Below, one piece after another: positions 35,785 to 48,380 of a stretch of DNA of 64,000 nucleotides. The notes under the pieces are model-generated. The model made no database searches and had not been told where the DNA came from. It was given only the letters and a program-made list of their open reading frames with translations. The position numbers and the translations under genes are program-made. The DNA is from Cristatella mucedo. Its lineage: Eukaryota > Bryozoa > Phylactolaemata > Cristatellidae. The stretch lies in NCBI GenBank assembly GCA_009760855.2, contig WPIO01000001.1, positions 24,321,001 through 24,385,000 of the forward strand, in the 5' to 3' direction. Position 1 is the stretch's first letter, and each line of letters starts with the position of its first letter.

Positions 35785-36055
35785 AGTGAGAGCATGCATT
35801 CCGCCAGCATGCACAAGCACACAAAGGACAACTCACACAGACCCAGCGAATGCTGTAAGGTTCGGGTGCGTTTTTAGCTTCTTTTTAAATGTCGTCAAGT
35901 CGGGTGGTGTCATGACGTCAGTCGGAAGGAAGTTATGGGCTTCTGAGAGCAAGCGCTCTGCAGGCACGGGTTTCAAAGAATTTATGGATTGTTTGAGGCA
36001 CAGATAAGCGACTTGAGTCAGAAGAGCAGGTGGCTCTTATGTTCTAGTCCTAATT
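35785..36055 (-). mobile_element. LINE family A C-terminal fragment
   Basis: Complement of the LINE A end: AACTCACACAGACCCAGCGA, TTTTTAGCTTCTTTTTAAAT, GTCGTCAAGTCGGG and CAGTCGGAAGGAAGTTATGG, colinear with 46.67-46.79 kb. Confidence 0.6.
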
Positions 36056-37455
36056 ATTACCATGAGACTAACAGCGAGATTCTTTTCACGATGCTCTATG
36101 GACTATGGAGACTAGCAGAAAATTGGTACAAGTAAGAGTGAGCTTTGATACCCATCGAAAAAGCTTGCAGATACTCTCGTTCTGAAGAGATCAAAGTAGT
36201 GGCAAGTAAAGACAGAAGAGAAGAACACGTTACTGTATCAGAAAAGCTGTGGCTCAAAGACAGACAAAACAGGCAAACAAGACAAACAAAGACAGACAGG
36301 TTGACCGACAAAGACCCGATACAGTACCTGTCCAAGCACTTTGTAAGTAAGGCCATACTCATGGAAGAAACGAGAGCGTTCGAGCAGCCCGAAAGCTGCA
36401 ATCGGTTTGGGTGGGGGTGCCTCGATTCCATCTCTGACCAGAGGAAGCAGCAGAAGAAGGGAAGAGAACAGAAGAAAGGAGTGTAACACCAGTGATCAGA
36501 TGCGTTTGAGTTGACGAGTTCATTTCGCAAACTGCAGCAGTTCATGAGCAGTAGAATAACTATATCTACTACTCCGGCAGGTAGGTAGCGAGATACAACT
36601 TCAATGACTAATTTGCAACTGATGCCTACCGGCTTCTGCTCTGAGATTGAGTATCTTACTCAGCTCTCCGTCAAAGTTAGTCATGTGGCACCTCGTTGCA
36701 AACCTCACAGTCAAACGTGCCAATGAACGCCACCAAAGAAGCTGCCAAACGAGCTTTTATATCACACTGCTGCATGTGACAGCTTTCAAATTAACGTGAT
36801 ATATAGTTAGTGCATGCAGAAGGTCAAATGCTTTCTGTGTGCAATTATATAGAGCTGCATGTCACTGCTGCCAGCTCCAATTACTCCCGGCAGAAGTGTA
36901 GTTGCAATCCCTTATAGTTTAGGAACCCTTGAAAACAGAAATGTGCTATTTGCTCTTTGATACTCGGCATGCGATATTGGTTGCTTGGCAGAAAAGACTT
37001 CCATGTGCCAATCCGGTGTCGGCCGGTCAGAAATTCTAGCTAATTCAACTACTGTACTACCTGCCATGCTTAAGCTTAGGCAATTGTGGTCACCGTCAAC
37101 TCTTGAGTCCATTGAGAATTGGTCCCATTGCTTTTTTCAGAAGTTGCCCCTAATATCCATGGCTGCAGCCTGAATTTCATCTATTGACTACCAATCTAAT
37201 TACATAAGTACGTATTACTGCCCACTTACCTGTTTTAGGTGTCTGTAGTAAGCCATTCATTGAGATCTTGCAGTAAACGTGCTACATTCCTGATTGCTTG
37301 TTCTGCAGCAAACAACTATAGACACGTGCATGCCAATATGCTCATGCATACCCAAACGTGAATGTGTGTGTAGTGTATAGGTTTATGTGTACATAAGTGT
37401 ATTTATACACACATGTAAAGAAGTATGCATGAGTGTGTCTGAGTGTGTAGAACCA

Positions 37456-37456
<1 letters not shown>
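36056..37456. other. No feature recognised
   Basis: An AGACAAAC-type patch lies near 36.26-36.30 kb. Otherwise unique-looking. Confidence 0.45.
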
Positions 37457-37526
<70 letters not shown>

Positions 37527-37530
37527 TATA
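37457..37530. repeat. (TA)n microsatellite
   Basis: TA repeats with two TATG interruptions. Confidence 0.95.
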
Positions 37531-38235
37531 CTATACAGTCACTGACGTCAGTTTTATGAGCCATTGTAATTTGTATGGTAATACTGCGAGGGTACAACGA
37601 TACATGCTGCTGCACCATGCATTCTCATAGCTGAAATTGAGAATGCCTTGCTGCACCTGCCTTTGGTTAGTGGTTGACGTGAACAAATAGAGTCTGTCAG
37701 TAATTATATACAAGGCCATACTCCTGTTAATATAAAATTAATGTAATTAATAATAATAATAATAAATATAAAATGTAACATGCCCACAAAGCTTCATGCG
37801 GCTTTTCTGTATAGTTAATTTAAATTTAAAATATAGTCGAACATATGTATGTTACGTGCATGAAAGTCGATGCTGATTTGCTACCCGGTGCTGTTTTCAC
37901 CGATGCAAGCTAATTTCCAAGTAAAACCTATGGTTTCGTCTAGTTATGGTAAACCAGCAAGTTTTCATAGCAACAAAATTTGGGGAAAAAGAGAGCAAAG
38001 CAAGCAGAATATAAATTCAAAAGGTAAATAGAAAGCTCCCTAGAGAGAAACAAGCAACAGAGAATCTCCGTACATGCTTGACTGAAAATCAGCAGAAACG
38101 TCGCATACGACAACCTAGGAAGATGCTGAAGAAGACGAAGAAGCCCCCCCCCCGGCGGGAGCCTCGTGCTGTCGGAGCTCATCGAAAGCCTCACTTATGA
38201 CAAGGTCAAACACAGAAAGAGACTGAAGGTAGGAT
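37531..38235. other. AT-rich sequence without feature
   Basis: Contains a short AAT repeat near 37.75 kb and a poly-C run near 38.15 kb. Confidence 0.45.
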
Positions 38236-38370
38236 TAGCAGTAAAGGTGCTCGCCACGGCCAAGGTCTGGCTGAAGTCATGGGCTCGAGCCCCGAGGCAT
38301 ATGTAAAGCGCCTGAATAGAGATTAATTTCTCTTGGGTGCTATACAAATGAATTATATTTATTTTTATTC
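38236..38370 (+). mobile_element. SINE-B (tRNA-derived, LINE-type tail)
   Basis: Head AAGGTGCTCGCCACGGCC, B box GGGCTCGAGCCCC, then AAGCGCCTGAATAGAGATTA and GGTGCTATACAAATGAATT. The 3' part is shared with LINE family A tails. Confidence 0.75.
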
Positions 38371-39483
38371 AACCTTTTCGTGACCCGAGTCGTTGTAGAG
38401 TTCGTAATCAACACTAGGCTGGGCTCACCTGCTAGGCAGGGCTTACCACTAGGCCATCGGACACTCGAGCCCACATTGTTATGCTACAACTGAAATTGTT
38501 CTTCACAGGCATAAGGTAGTACGTGTATGCATGGATTTACTTAAGTACAAACGGTAACACTTCCTTGTGCATGTTCAGATCAGGTTTCCTTGAGCCAGCC
38601 CAATTGAACTTTCCTTTTGTATTCTAACGTGATTGGCGTCCTTAAGTCAGAAGCTGGCTTAATGAATGCTGTGAATGCTAGTTAATTAGTGGATGCTGTG
38701 TTTTTCATAGAAGTCATTTTCTTCTGCAGCCTGAGGGCTTGTATCGGCAGTTTTAGTTGATTAAAGCAAGTAAGAGGCTGCTAGTGACTAATCCCGGAAG
38801 AAGTAAACAGACGACAAAAAATAGTTTTGAGGTTTTTTATTTGCTAGCCGAGTTCTTGCCCAATTTTTGATCGTTTCTGCCATTGCGAATGGTAAAGGGA
38901 TTTTCTTAAATATCAGCATGAGCTTAACATTGCAAGGATGTCCCGAAGAATGCAGCGTTACATAACCCCTACAGTGATAAGAGGTCATGTATCTGTGACA
39001 GTGTGAAACTGTGACTTAATTGACACGCCGACCTTTGTCAACAATAGGCCCCATGCCATCAGAAACTTCGGCCGACTATGCTCCATAATGAATAGGCATG
39101 CAGTCGGTGTATGGAATAAGAGTTCGCTTTTGCAGTTACAGCAAACTGCTTCTTAGTAGTCAGAGGTGCATCGTTTAGTACTCGAGCAATTGGCTGGCTA
39201 CCAGCTAATTTGCATTTACTTTTCATGGTAAAGCAAGAGTTGACTGTTCCAGTTGGACCAGCCCCCATCCCCGGAGAGAAGGCCCGAGCCAGTTACTGCG
39301 GTTGTCCAATGAAGCTAATCTGCAACAGCTGCTGTAGTGGTCAAGTCTGATAACCAAAGCCATGCCCAGTGGCATTCCTGGCAGTAGGCTTCATCACCAC
39401 TGCCATCCGGCAATGGTGAGTGAGCCGATAAACAGCATTTGCTCCTGGCTTCTCCCTGCTACCGACTCCCTCCTTTTTGCTCA
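38371..39483. other. No feature recognised
   Basis: A possible worn SINE head lies near 38.39-38.48 kb (ACTCGAGCCC). Otherwise nothing. Confidence 0.4.
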
Positions 39484-39990
<507 letters not shown>

Positions 39991-41214
39991 TATGCATTTA
40001 TCTCTTCTCACGCATGCTCTAGCTACTAAACCTTGGCTACCTGCCTCCTGGTCACCTTATGGCTAAGCTATTTAAGCTTCTAGCAGCAAGCAAACTCAGC
40101 CACACACTCACTGTTTCAGTAGCGCTTACTGGTACATCTTTGTCCAGCTTGCTATTCCCTGCCAGTGCTTTTTAATTCCCTGTCATCCACTTTGATGATT
40201 AAGCACTTTCTGCTGTCTCCTGCTTTCAGTTGCTCCAGCTACCGATTATATCAAGCATATTTGCAACAGTTCCTTAACTTACACTACTGGCTTTTCAGCT
40301 CGTCTCGGCTGCCCCACCAATACACTCTGACCCCTCTATGCCTGCTGGGCTGTGTTAGATTCAAAATGATTGCCACCCACAGACAGGCTGTAGCAGACCC
40401 TCTCTCCAGATAGGGAGTTCTGACAGGGTGCATGCACTTGCTTTGGTGCTTGCCATCCAGTCAGCCTTCCTCTGACTGGCTGCTTTAGATAAGGTCAAGG
40501 TTGGCAAAGCCTTGGCCAAATACTGGCCACTTCCCCCCCCCCCGATGCCCCTCTTTGTTGACCAACCTGTCTAGCTAGGGCTACCCAAGAAATCGTAGCA
40601 AAACCCCTGCCGCAGCGTCTGCCGTCACCTCAGCATCCGTCACCTCATGGTCCTTACTAGTTAGTGCTCAACGCTCTCTTGGCGCCCAGCGACCAGCAGA
40701 ACCTGGCAAAACAGTGTGCTTGCTTGCTTGCTGCAAGCTGAGGCGGCGGCGGCAGCAGCAGCTGTTTGTTTGTGGCTCGACTCGCCGAGCTGACTAGGCG
40801 CTGCCGGGGCAGAAAGCTGCAAAGAAAACAACACACAAACAACTGCCGGACCGCCAGGCATGCCTTGAACAAATACAGAAAATTCATTTTGCCACCAAAG
40901 AATGAATAGGTAGGCAGTCCTTTGTTATTGTTGGCCGGTTAATTGCGCTATAGCCTAACCGTAGACTGCCCAGGGCAGCTTGTCTGAGCAGCTGGCAATA
41001 GCAGAACTCCCTGCCGGGCCGTTCTGCGTCCACCTGTCTTTCTGCGTCCACCTGTCATTCTGCGTTTGGCTTGCCATGCCGATCGACTGTCGGCTCCGGA
41101 GCGACTTCCACGTGGTCCTCGGTTGGCTGCCAGGCTGTAGGCTTTCAAGCTGTGCACTATGTCCACGAAGGTCTAAGCAGCGCTGCTAATTGTGAGACCA
41201 TTCCTTAAAGACCG
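39991..41214. other. No feature recognised
   Basis: A short direct repeat TTCTGCGTCCACCTGTC lies near 41.02-41.06 kb, and a poly-C run near 40.54 kb. Confidence 0.45.
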
Positions 41215-41556
41215 TTGGCGACAGAAGCTTTAGCTCTGCAGGTCATAGACTGTGGAACTCGCCTCCACAATTCTTACGAAACGACAACTACTCTCCTGCT
41301 GCCGACTATGGCTCATCCTTTTCAGCGATCCTGAGCTGCTACTATCATGCTACTCATTCCCCCAACTGCCCTCCTGAAGCAGCAATGCTTCTCACTTTCT
41401 CTGTGTTAAGTGAGATGAAGTCTGTTGGCTACCAAATGCGTACCGAAAGCCGCTTAGGCTGTGAGTGCGCTATACAAAACTCTCCTGCGTAACACCCACA
41501 TAGTCTTTATGACTTTGTGAAGGTACAGAAGGAGATATATTACATTACATTAGCAG
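41215..41556 (+). mobile_element. LINE family B 3' end
   Basis: Colinear with 33.8-34.16 kb: CTGTGGAACTCGCCTCCACA, GAAGTCTGTTGGCTACCAAA, CACCCACATAGTCTTTATGA, TATATTACATTACATTA. Confidence 0.8.
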
Positions 41557-43029
41557 TCTGTGTGCTTCCAATCATGCTTGCGGTAAGAATGATTCGAAGG
41601 GTCTTATCGTGCAGTACCTTCGCAAGCAGCTCAGCTCGACAGCTACAGCTAGCATAAACCGAAGGGAGTGCGAACATTTTAAGAGCACGGGGCGTTTTCA
41701 CAGGCGAAGGCGTAGTGCTTCGCGCCAATGAACTGCTTGTTGTAGCAGCAGCACAGTGAAGTGATCTCGGAGCTCTCATTCACGGCAAATGCAACAAGCT
41801 GTGGCATGCATGCCATATACCCAATAAGCCAATAGAGCCCGAAGGGACCGCTCATTCACAAATGGCAGCGAGAGCTGCGGTGAGCGTCTGCTCATGTGCT
41901 GCAGAGTTATGTGGGCCTCGCCCTACTGAGCCGACTTTGAGAGTGCTATTGCTTTGTTCTCGATAATCACACAGCGATCACGCAATGCTTTAAACGCCAT
42001 CGAAATGTAATTTCTGCAGAGGAGGTTTAGCTGTGGTGGGGTGCAATTGGGAAAAACGGTAGATAAGGCCCGAGCGGGTCTTGTGTAGCACCGACCCGAG
42101 CTCTCTCCGGCTTTAATGCTCGGCCCGTCTGTCTGTAAAAGCAGGCGCGTCCAGCGTGATTCATGCTTCCTTTACAGCAAGCGTGAAGTTCCTAAAAAGA
42201 GATTAAGTTCTCTGAAGGCGCTATACAAATATGTGTTATTATTTTTTATTCTTATTATTAGCCTCTCGAGCCAAATATGCGCCATCGCGGCAGAAGGGGA
42301 AAGCATCTTAAGAACTCTCACTTCCATAGACCTACACAACTTCATCTGGCGGATATCTCCCCAAAGGAGGCAGACGACATTAAAAGGTGTCCTCTCTCAA
42401 TGGGCAGCAGTGACTCGGTGACTTGTAAAAGATGTACTCAGCTATGTGTTGCCTTAATCGTGACTCTACATGACCGGATGCTGAAGTGAGAATGATTGTC
42501 TTATAAAAATCATGCAGCCTAAAGAATTAACGCGAGTTCTTGTATGAAATTAGTATTGTTCCTGATTGATCCAGTGAAGCCTTTCATACTGACATACTGT
42601 ACTATGATTTATTTTTGGGGGTGATGTGGTGCTAGAGCTGATCCATCGTTATCGATTATACTTTGCTTGACCTTAGGGAAAGGCTCAAATTAAATATCCA
42701 AAAACTAAATATTCAGTTGCACAGCAGCACGAGGAGCGCAGGGGGCAAACTTTGGAAGAATATTGGCACCACTTTAGACCTTCACATTAGTCAGCGGGCT
42801 TTGCGATGGCTTCGGAGGAAACCGGAGGCCACTGAGGGAATGCCAGGCGATTGTTGCCCTGGGCAAACAAGCTCAGCAGTTACCCGATCTCATTGTATCA
42901 ATTGCACATTGCTATAACCGGGTTAGGTCGAACGTCAGTGAGAGATGTCAAAGTGTAGATGTAAGTTTTTATTGGCCATCCGTGTATCCGTTAAAATAGG
43001 TATACCTTAGGATTTGGTCTAAATAAGTG
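41557..43029. other. Nothing beyond one LINE A tail
   Basis: Apart from the tail at 42.17-42.26 kb, no motif or repeat was recognised. Confidence 0.45.
42170..42262 (+). mobile_element. LINE family A tail
   Basis: TTCCTAAAAAGAGATTAAGT, TCTCTGAAGGCGCTATACAA, then T-rich and ATT repeats. Confidence 0.65.
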
Positions 43030-43092
43030 AAATTCGTTTGTATAGCGCCCTAAGACAGCTTAATTTCTATTCAGGTGCTTCACATAAGGCCC
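43030..43092 (-). mobile_element. LINE A/SINE-B tail relic
   Basis: TTGTATAGCGCCCTAAGACA, TAATTTCTATTCAGGTGCTT. The CTATTCAGGTGC form is closer to SINE-B tails. Confidence 0.5.
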
Positions 43093-43439
43093 TATCTTTT
43101 CACTTTCCATATTATCCACATTCCTATAATTTCCATATTTTTCGGGACAAGCTTTATTCAGAGGTTTATTTTACTTGATATGTAAGTAAATTAGATACTG
43201 AGACTGTCGCCCAGTGGAACAGATAAAAATGAAGAGCTTGATCGGGGCACAAAGTGTTATCGAGGGTCTGTTGGTCTGTAAGTCAATTCGGCTTAGTCTT
43301 CAGGCAGCTATACGTTTATTTACATAATATTAAATTTTAAAATCGAATATCATGTACCCAAAATTTTTCGCAGGTACGTGCCAGTGTAGTCCAACAAAGC
43401 ATTCGTAAGAGATACCAACAGCGAGCCGCTATGCAGGCA

Positions 43440-43580
43440 GCGTCGGTTTGGCCAAGTGGTTAAGGTGCTCATGGTGAACGTCATTGATGACAGTGGTCGC
43501 GGGCTCAAGCCACGTGGCACATGGGAAGTGCCTGAATAGAGATTAAGTTCTCTTAGGACGTAATACAAATGAATTTTGTT
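43440..43580 (+). mobile_element. SINE-B copy
   Basis: GGCCAAGTGGTTAAGGTGCT is a tRNA-like A-box head. The B-box region is GCGGGCTCAAGCCACG, and the tail is CTGAATAGAGATTAAGTTCT. Confidence 0.75.
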
Positions 43581-43764
43581 ATACTTTATTATATTATTCT
43601 AGCGAAATCTGGTTATAGGTAGGCATTCCGAAAGAAATAAACTTATGGTGTCCTACGGGTACTTTCAGATCTCACTAAAATATCACAAGATCCCGAGTAT
43701 ACAACACATAAATACATAAGTTTATTAGCTTACTATGCATATAAAACCATTGATTTTGAAAGCC

Positions 43765-44395
43765 GCTTAATTAATGTAATGCATCTCCGTCCGAAAGTCC
43801 GCAAAGCCAGCCACAAAGGCTAAGTGGGTATTACGCAGGAGAGTTTTCTATAGCACACTCAAAACTTAAGCTGCTTTCGGTATGAATTTGGTAGTCAACA
43901 GACTTAACCTCATGCAACAAAGAGAAAGTGGGAAGTATAGCTGAGCAGGAGGGCAGTCGAGGAAGGAGTACCGTGGAAGTAACTACTGAGTACGGCTGGA
44001 AGGATGTGACATTGTCGGCAGATTGAAAACAGATGTTGTCACTCAAGAGTTGTGGACGTGCGTTCTACAGCCAAGGACCTGCAGAGCCAAACTTCAGTCG
44101 CCAACCGTTTTCACGTGTAAAAATGGAACAGCTCATTTATTATCCTTTAAGGACCTAAGGACACGAGGAGGCTGAAACCGGTGCGACATTTCAGTTAGGT
44201 ATGAATGAGCCAAGCCGTGGTAGGCCTTGTGGATAAGCTTAGAACCGGACTCTGTATCCGTTGATCAACAGGGAACCAACGCAGCTTATTCAGGAAAAGA
44301 GACTGAACATGAACTGAACATGGCTGAACCTCTGGGATTTTTCAACTAGCCTTGCATCCGTATTCATCACGAGCTTCAGTAGCCTAGTGGCTTTT
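43765..44395 (-). mobile_element. LINE family B, minus-strand copy
   Basis: From TTAATGTAATGCATCTCCGT upward. The minus strand reads LLHEVKSVDYQIHTESSLSF, ECAIENSPA and a stop, then the upstream region with the complement of ACTCTGTATCCGTTGATCAA and GGATTTTTCAACTAGCCTTG. Confidence 0.75.
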
Positions 44396-44506
44396 TTCGG
44401 TAGCCTGGCTTAGGCTTTGAATGTGCTACAGAAAATAGAAAAATCCTTCGTAATACCAACAGTCTTTATGAAATTACTGAGGGTATAAATTACATTATAT
44501 TAAAGC
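44395..44506 (+). mobile_element. LINE family B tail, opposite to the preceding copy
   Basis: GCTTAGGCTTTGAATGTGCT, TCCTTCGTAATACCAACAGT, GTCTTTATGAAATTACTGAG, TAAATTACATTATATTA. Confidence 0.65.
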
Positions 44507-45299
44507 AAGTCCGCTGATTTTCTTGAACATCGGCTTTACCAGTTGAATTTATTCTATGAGTTGGCATGTCTTTAATACACTGTGAGATATCAAGCTCGAC
44601 TACGTCCGATGCCGTTTTTTTTTTGGTTTACTGGGAGGGCAAGCGTTATGCAGCTTTAATGCTTTTACGACTGAACGGCTTCCAGCGGGTGAGGGGGCTT
44701 TACTACAGCTTCGATGGCTGCCAGCTGCGAGCTTCAGGCAGTCGGTACTGGTACATTCCCCGTGTCTTGCCAGGTTCGCTTAGTCATTAAATCATTTAGT
44801 TGGCACCTGTACCTACCTGCAGTGTAAGCCGGCTATTTATACGGGTAGATTCCATCTGTCGGCCGCGATTCTCAGGCAGACTCACCGAGGATGCGGGCCA
44901 AGACAGTACCAATCAATACCTCGGATCTCTCGGCCTCGAAACGTGGGCCTTTAATAGCATGTGCAATCCTTCAGATACTGCTACGATCGCTCCCGCCTTG
45001 AGCCCCCCCCCCGCCTCATCCGTGGGCTTCGCTGTTAAAGCACTGGACAAAAGAGTTCTGCAATGTTTATTTGACATCGGAAGATATTAGCTAAGCTTCC
45101 TGTCTTGCATTATCCTACGATTCACAAAAAAGGCATGCACTCGTCCGCTGAGAAGTTCACGCCGACTGTAGCTGACATGGCTTTTGTGGTACGCAGGCTA
45201 GATGTCTTCACGCTTTACACAACAACTTCCTTCACATTGCGAAGACTTCTGAATTTCCTTGTTAGCCAATAGCAATAGCAGGGGGTTCTAGAAGGGCTG
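44507..45299. other. No feature recognised
   Basis: Contains open frames of 74 and 96 codons without family signal and a poly-C run near 45.01 kb. Confidence 0.45.
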
Positions 45300-45465
45300 T
45301 GATAGCCTTAAAGTAAGGTACTTACTCTTCACGACCGAGGCCGCGGGTTCGAATCCTGCAGTGGCCGATCCTTTATTGCCAACTGTATGCAGTAATGACA
45401 GCCACAGGCTCTTCGGCCACTGTACAAATGGGGCTGTTAAATCGGTTAATATTTATTTATCTATT
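45300..45465 (+). mobile_element. SINE-A copy
   Basis: B box GGTTCGAATCC, core GCAGTGGCCGATCC, TATGCAGTAATGACAGCC box and CACTGTACAAATGGGGCTGT tail. The head is diverged. Confidence 0.75.
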
Positions 45466-45560
45466 TTATTACCATATAGACTCATATGCTTACTTCATCG
45501 GTGAAATGGGTGTGATATTACTCCAGAGGAGCAGAGGGGTCTCTCTCCTCTTCCTCTCTC

Positions 45561-45720
45561 TCCGCTGGTTTAGCCCAGTATTTAAGGTGCTCGCCTCGAC
45601 CAAGGTCAAGGTAAATTCAGTTGATGACTGAAGTCGTGGGCTCGAGCCCCGTGACATATATGAAGCGCCTGAATAGAGTTTAAGTTCTCTTAACGGCTAT
45701 ACGAAGGAATTATATTTTTT
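45561..45720 (+). mobile_element. SINE-B copy
   Basis: TTAAGGTGCTCGCCTCGACC head, GTGGGCTCGAGCCCCG B box and GAAGCGCCTGAATAGAGTTT tail. It lies about 95 bp after a SINE-A copy in the same orientation. Confidence 0.8.
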
Positions 45721-45874
45721 TAATTGCCCTAACCTATTCTCTCCTCTCTCCTCTTTCTCTGTCTCTGCCCTTCAAACTCTACTTTCTTGTCCTTCTCTCT
45801 TCTGCCCGTCGCTCATCTTTCCTGTTTTTTCTCAGAAACCTACTTTCTTTCGTCCTACTTTGTTGCCGTCCTGG

Positions 45875-45985
45875 TTTTGCCGGGCTATTGGGAGATCAGC
45901 TTTAGTGGCCATGGTCCTAAGTTCAAGCCTTGCGGCAAATGTGTTTAGCTAAAAATTAAGTTCTTCTAGGGCGCTATGCAAATGA
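45875..45985 (+). mobile_element. Degenerate SINE-B or tail fragment
   Basis: A worn tRNA-like segment (TTCAAGCC in the B-box position), then AAATTAAGTTCTTCTAGGGC and GCTATGCAAATG, the common tail. Confidence 0.45.
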
Positions 45986-46077
45986 AGTGTTGCGGTCATT
46001 TTAAGTTCCAGTCTCTTATTTTGCTATTTTGCTCTCTTTTTCTACTCTCCCTTTTTGTTTTCTCTGGTGCTGTGCTC

Positions 46078-46093
46078 TCTCTGTCTCTGCCTG

Positions 46094-46150
<57 letters not shown>

Positions 46151-46162
46151 CTCTCTCTCTCC
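46078..46162. repeat. (CT)n microsatellite
   Basis: CT repeat with CTGT and CTAT interruptions. Confidence 0.9.
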
Positions 46163-46294
46163 AATCCTTCTGCCTCTGCTTCTGTCCTCCCGTCCCTCTC
46201 AATTCCCGGTATCCGACTCTTTCCTCTCTATTTGTCTGTATCCATTTATCTCAATGTCGCACTGTCTGTGTCTCTTACATATTTAAAAAATATA

Positions 46295-46350
46295 TTCCAT
46301 TTGATACCGCTTAAAGAGAACTTAATCTCTATTCAGGCGGTTCACCAATA
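46295..46350 (-). mobile_element. SINE-B-type tail relic
   Basis: GAGAACTTAATCTCTATTCA, GGCGGTTCACCA: the complement of the SINE-B tail. Confidence 0.45.
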
Positions 46351-46364
46351 AACATTTGTTCATA

Positions 46365-46440
46365 CTTCCTTTACAGCATATGTAAAGTGCCTATAAAAAT
46401 ATCGAGTTCTTTGAGGGCGTTAAACAATGCTTCGTTAATA
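46365..46440 (+). mobile_element. LINE family A tail, plus orientation
   Basis: TTTACAGCATATGTAAAGTG, ATCGAGTTCTTTGAGGGCGT. It abuts the minus-strand copy through a TAA/ATT repeat, the same arrangement as at 7.31-7.61 kb. Confidence 0.7.
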
Positions 46441-47472
46441 ATAATAATAATAATGCACTTGATAAAGCACCCTCAGAGAATTCAATCTCTTTCTAGGCGC
46501 TTTACATTGGCTGCAAAGGGAAATGCAATTGAATGGTGAGTAATACCATGCTTGATAAACAAACAACATGAATAACATGGTTAGGGGTGACATGCACAGG
46601 GTCAGCATGCAAATGTGGTTAGTGGCAGCATGCACAGTGTCAGCACGCATAAATACATAAAGGAACAATCACAGGGACCCACTAAATGCTGTCCTAAATA
46701 TGTGTGTTTTTAAGTTCCTTTTAAATTTGGTCAGGTCAGGGGATGTTCTGACGCAGGTCGGGAGGGAGTTCCAGGCTTTGGGAGCATACAAACTAAATGC
46801 ACGGTCTCCAAAGGATTTGAGGTTTGTACGAGGTATTGGTAGACTGTAGGATTTCGGAAAGCGGGTGGTACGATGCTTGGCCTGGTGGGGAGAGTAGATC
46901 TGAGAGATAGGCTGGAGCCAAAGAATGAAGTGACCTAAAAGTGAGCGACAAAACCTTGAAGTCAATCCGTTGCTTGACTGGGAGCCAGTGCACGTCGGCG
47001 AGAAGTGGTGTGATGTGGCAACTGCGATGCTCACGACAGACAAGCCTGGCTGCGGAGTTTTGCACCAGCTGCAATCGCCTGATCGCACATGCCGGTAGGC
47101 CAGTAAGCAGTGAGTTGCAGAAGTCGAGACGAGATGTCACGAATGCATGGACCAACTTAGACGTCGTATCATTATCTAAACAAGCCCAAATTTTAGCGAT
47201 GATATGTAGCTGAAAGTAGGCAGATTTGACTGTGGAGCTGATGTGGTCGTCTAACGAGAGGTCACTTTGGAATATGACACCTAGATTTCGAGCTGATTCA
47301 ACTAGAGATGTGCTGGTAAAGCCAATTTTGAGCGTCAGCCATTCCAATTTCTGAATCACACTGGGTTTGCCCATAACTAGTAAGTTAGTTTATCATCGTT
47401 TAGTTTTAGAAAATTTGCTGCCATTCGTGTGCGGATGTCATCAATGCATGCAGCAAGTGAGTTGAGAGAATT
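46435..47472 (-). mobile_element. LINE family A, best minus-strand copy (RT C-terminus plus 3' UTR)
   Basis: L2/CR1-like. It encodes MAANFLKLNDDK, a stop, then a 193-codon frame with [46 protein letters not shown] and [20 protein letters not shown]. Near 46.88 kb the frame shifts into [40 protein letters not shown] and a stop near 46669. The 3' UTR, with the GCGCTTT...AGAGATT...TCTGAGGGTGC tail and ATT repeats, follows. The endonuclease and RT core are absent (5' truncation). Confidence 0.88.
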
Positions 47473-47504
47473 TGAGAATTTACCCATCAATCGTTATTAT
47501 ATAC

Positions 47505-47580
47505 ACATTTGCCATATGCCTCAAGCCCACGACCTCGGTCGTTAAAGTTGGGGACCTTAGCCCCTGGGCCAAACCCGGGT
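47505..47580 (-). mobile_element. SINE-B head fragment
   Basis: The minus strand reads GGCCCAGGGGCTAAGG, then CGACCGAGGTCGTGGGCTTG, matching the SINE-B A-box to B-box region. No tail is visible. Confidence 0.4.
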
Positions 47581-47929
47581 GGTATTGTCTCCATCTTACT
47601 GTCTCTCTACACCTCTCTGTCTCTGTCTCTCTTGCATTCCCATATACCGTGCGACAGGTTGTTAGTGACTGGCAGCCAGCTCAATTGTGACTAGGCTATC
47701 GTTAGCTGTAGAGCTTTTGATTAATATGCTTTCGCTTGCCAGCGGGCCTTCAGGGACCCGAGCGACTAGTTCCAAAGGGTGTGCCTGGGGTGGCAGTCGT
47801 CTGCCTCTGCTACCTCACTAAATAGCCTTAAAGCATAAATAGTGGGAGTTCGAGAAGATAGCGTGCCGGTTGCTCTAGAGATCAGAACTAAGCTGCTGTG
47901 GTCGAGATCAAAAATTTGATAATGCTTTC

Positions 47930-47985
47930 TTTACGGCATCTGTAGAGTGGCTAGTAAGAGATTCACTTCTCTGAGGGCCAGCAGA
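47930..47985 (+). mobile_element. LINE family A tail relic
   Basis: TTTACGGCATCTGTAGAGTG, TAAGAGATTCACTTCTCTGA. Confidence 0.5.
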
Positions 47986-48352
47986 AAATCGAATATTTGT
48001 GGGCAAGCATTGACATTATGTCATGAAGTAATGCACGTCCCTTAGTTTGCTGGCTGTGAGCAAAATCGCCACAGTCTCAGAGTCTTGTTTTATGCTTTCA
48101 AGAATTTACAGCAATGGCTTTTGGTCATTCGTATGCAAACACAAGCCTATATCGACAGAGGCCGCCGCGATGACCGCAGCGACGAGATAAGCGTGCGACA
48201 TCTGCCAGCTAGCCATTGTTTCGATGCACGACAATTGTCTGGGCTGAGGAGCGAAGTCGCTCGATTTATCGCTAGCTAGCTATACCCTCCAGCTGCTCCT
48301 AGGTTAAGCACATATTGGCTTTAGGGCAGCCGGCTTACTTCTGGTTCAACGG

Positions 48353-48380
48353 GCAGCCGGCTAGTAATAGAGCCGGCTGC
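48353..48380. repeat. Short hairpin in an AGCCGGCT-repeat patch
   Basis: GCAGCCGGCT pairs with AGCCGGCTGC across 8 nt. A further GCAGCCGGCT copy lies about 25 bp upstream. Confidence 0.7.
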
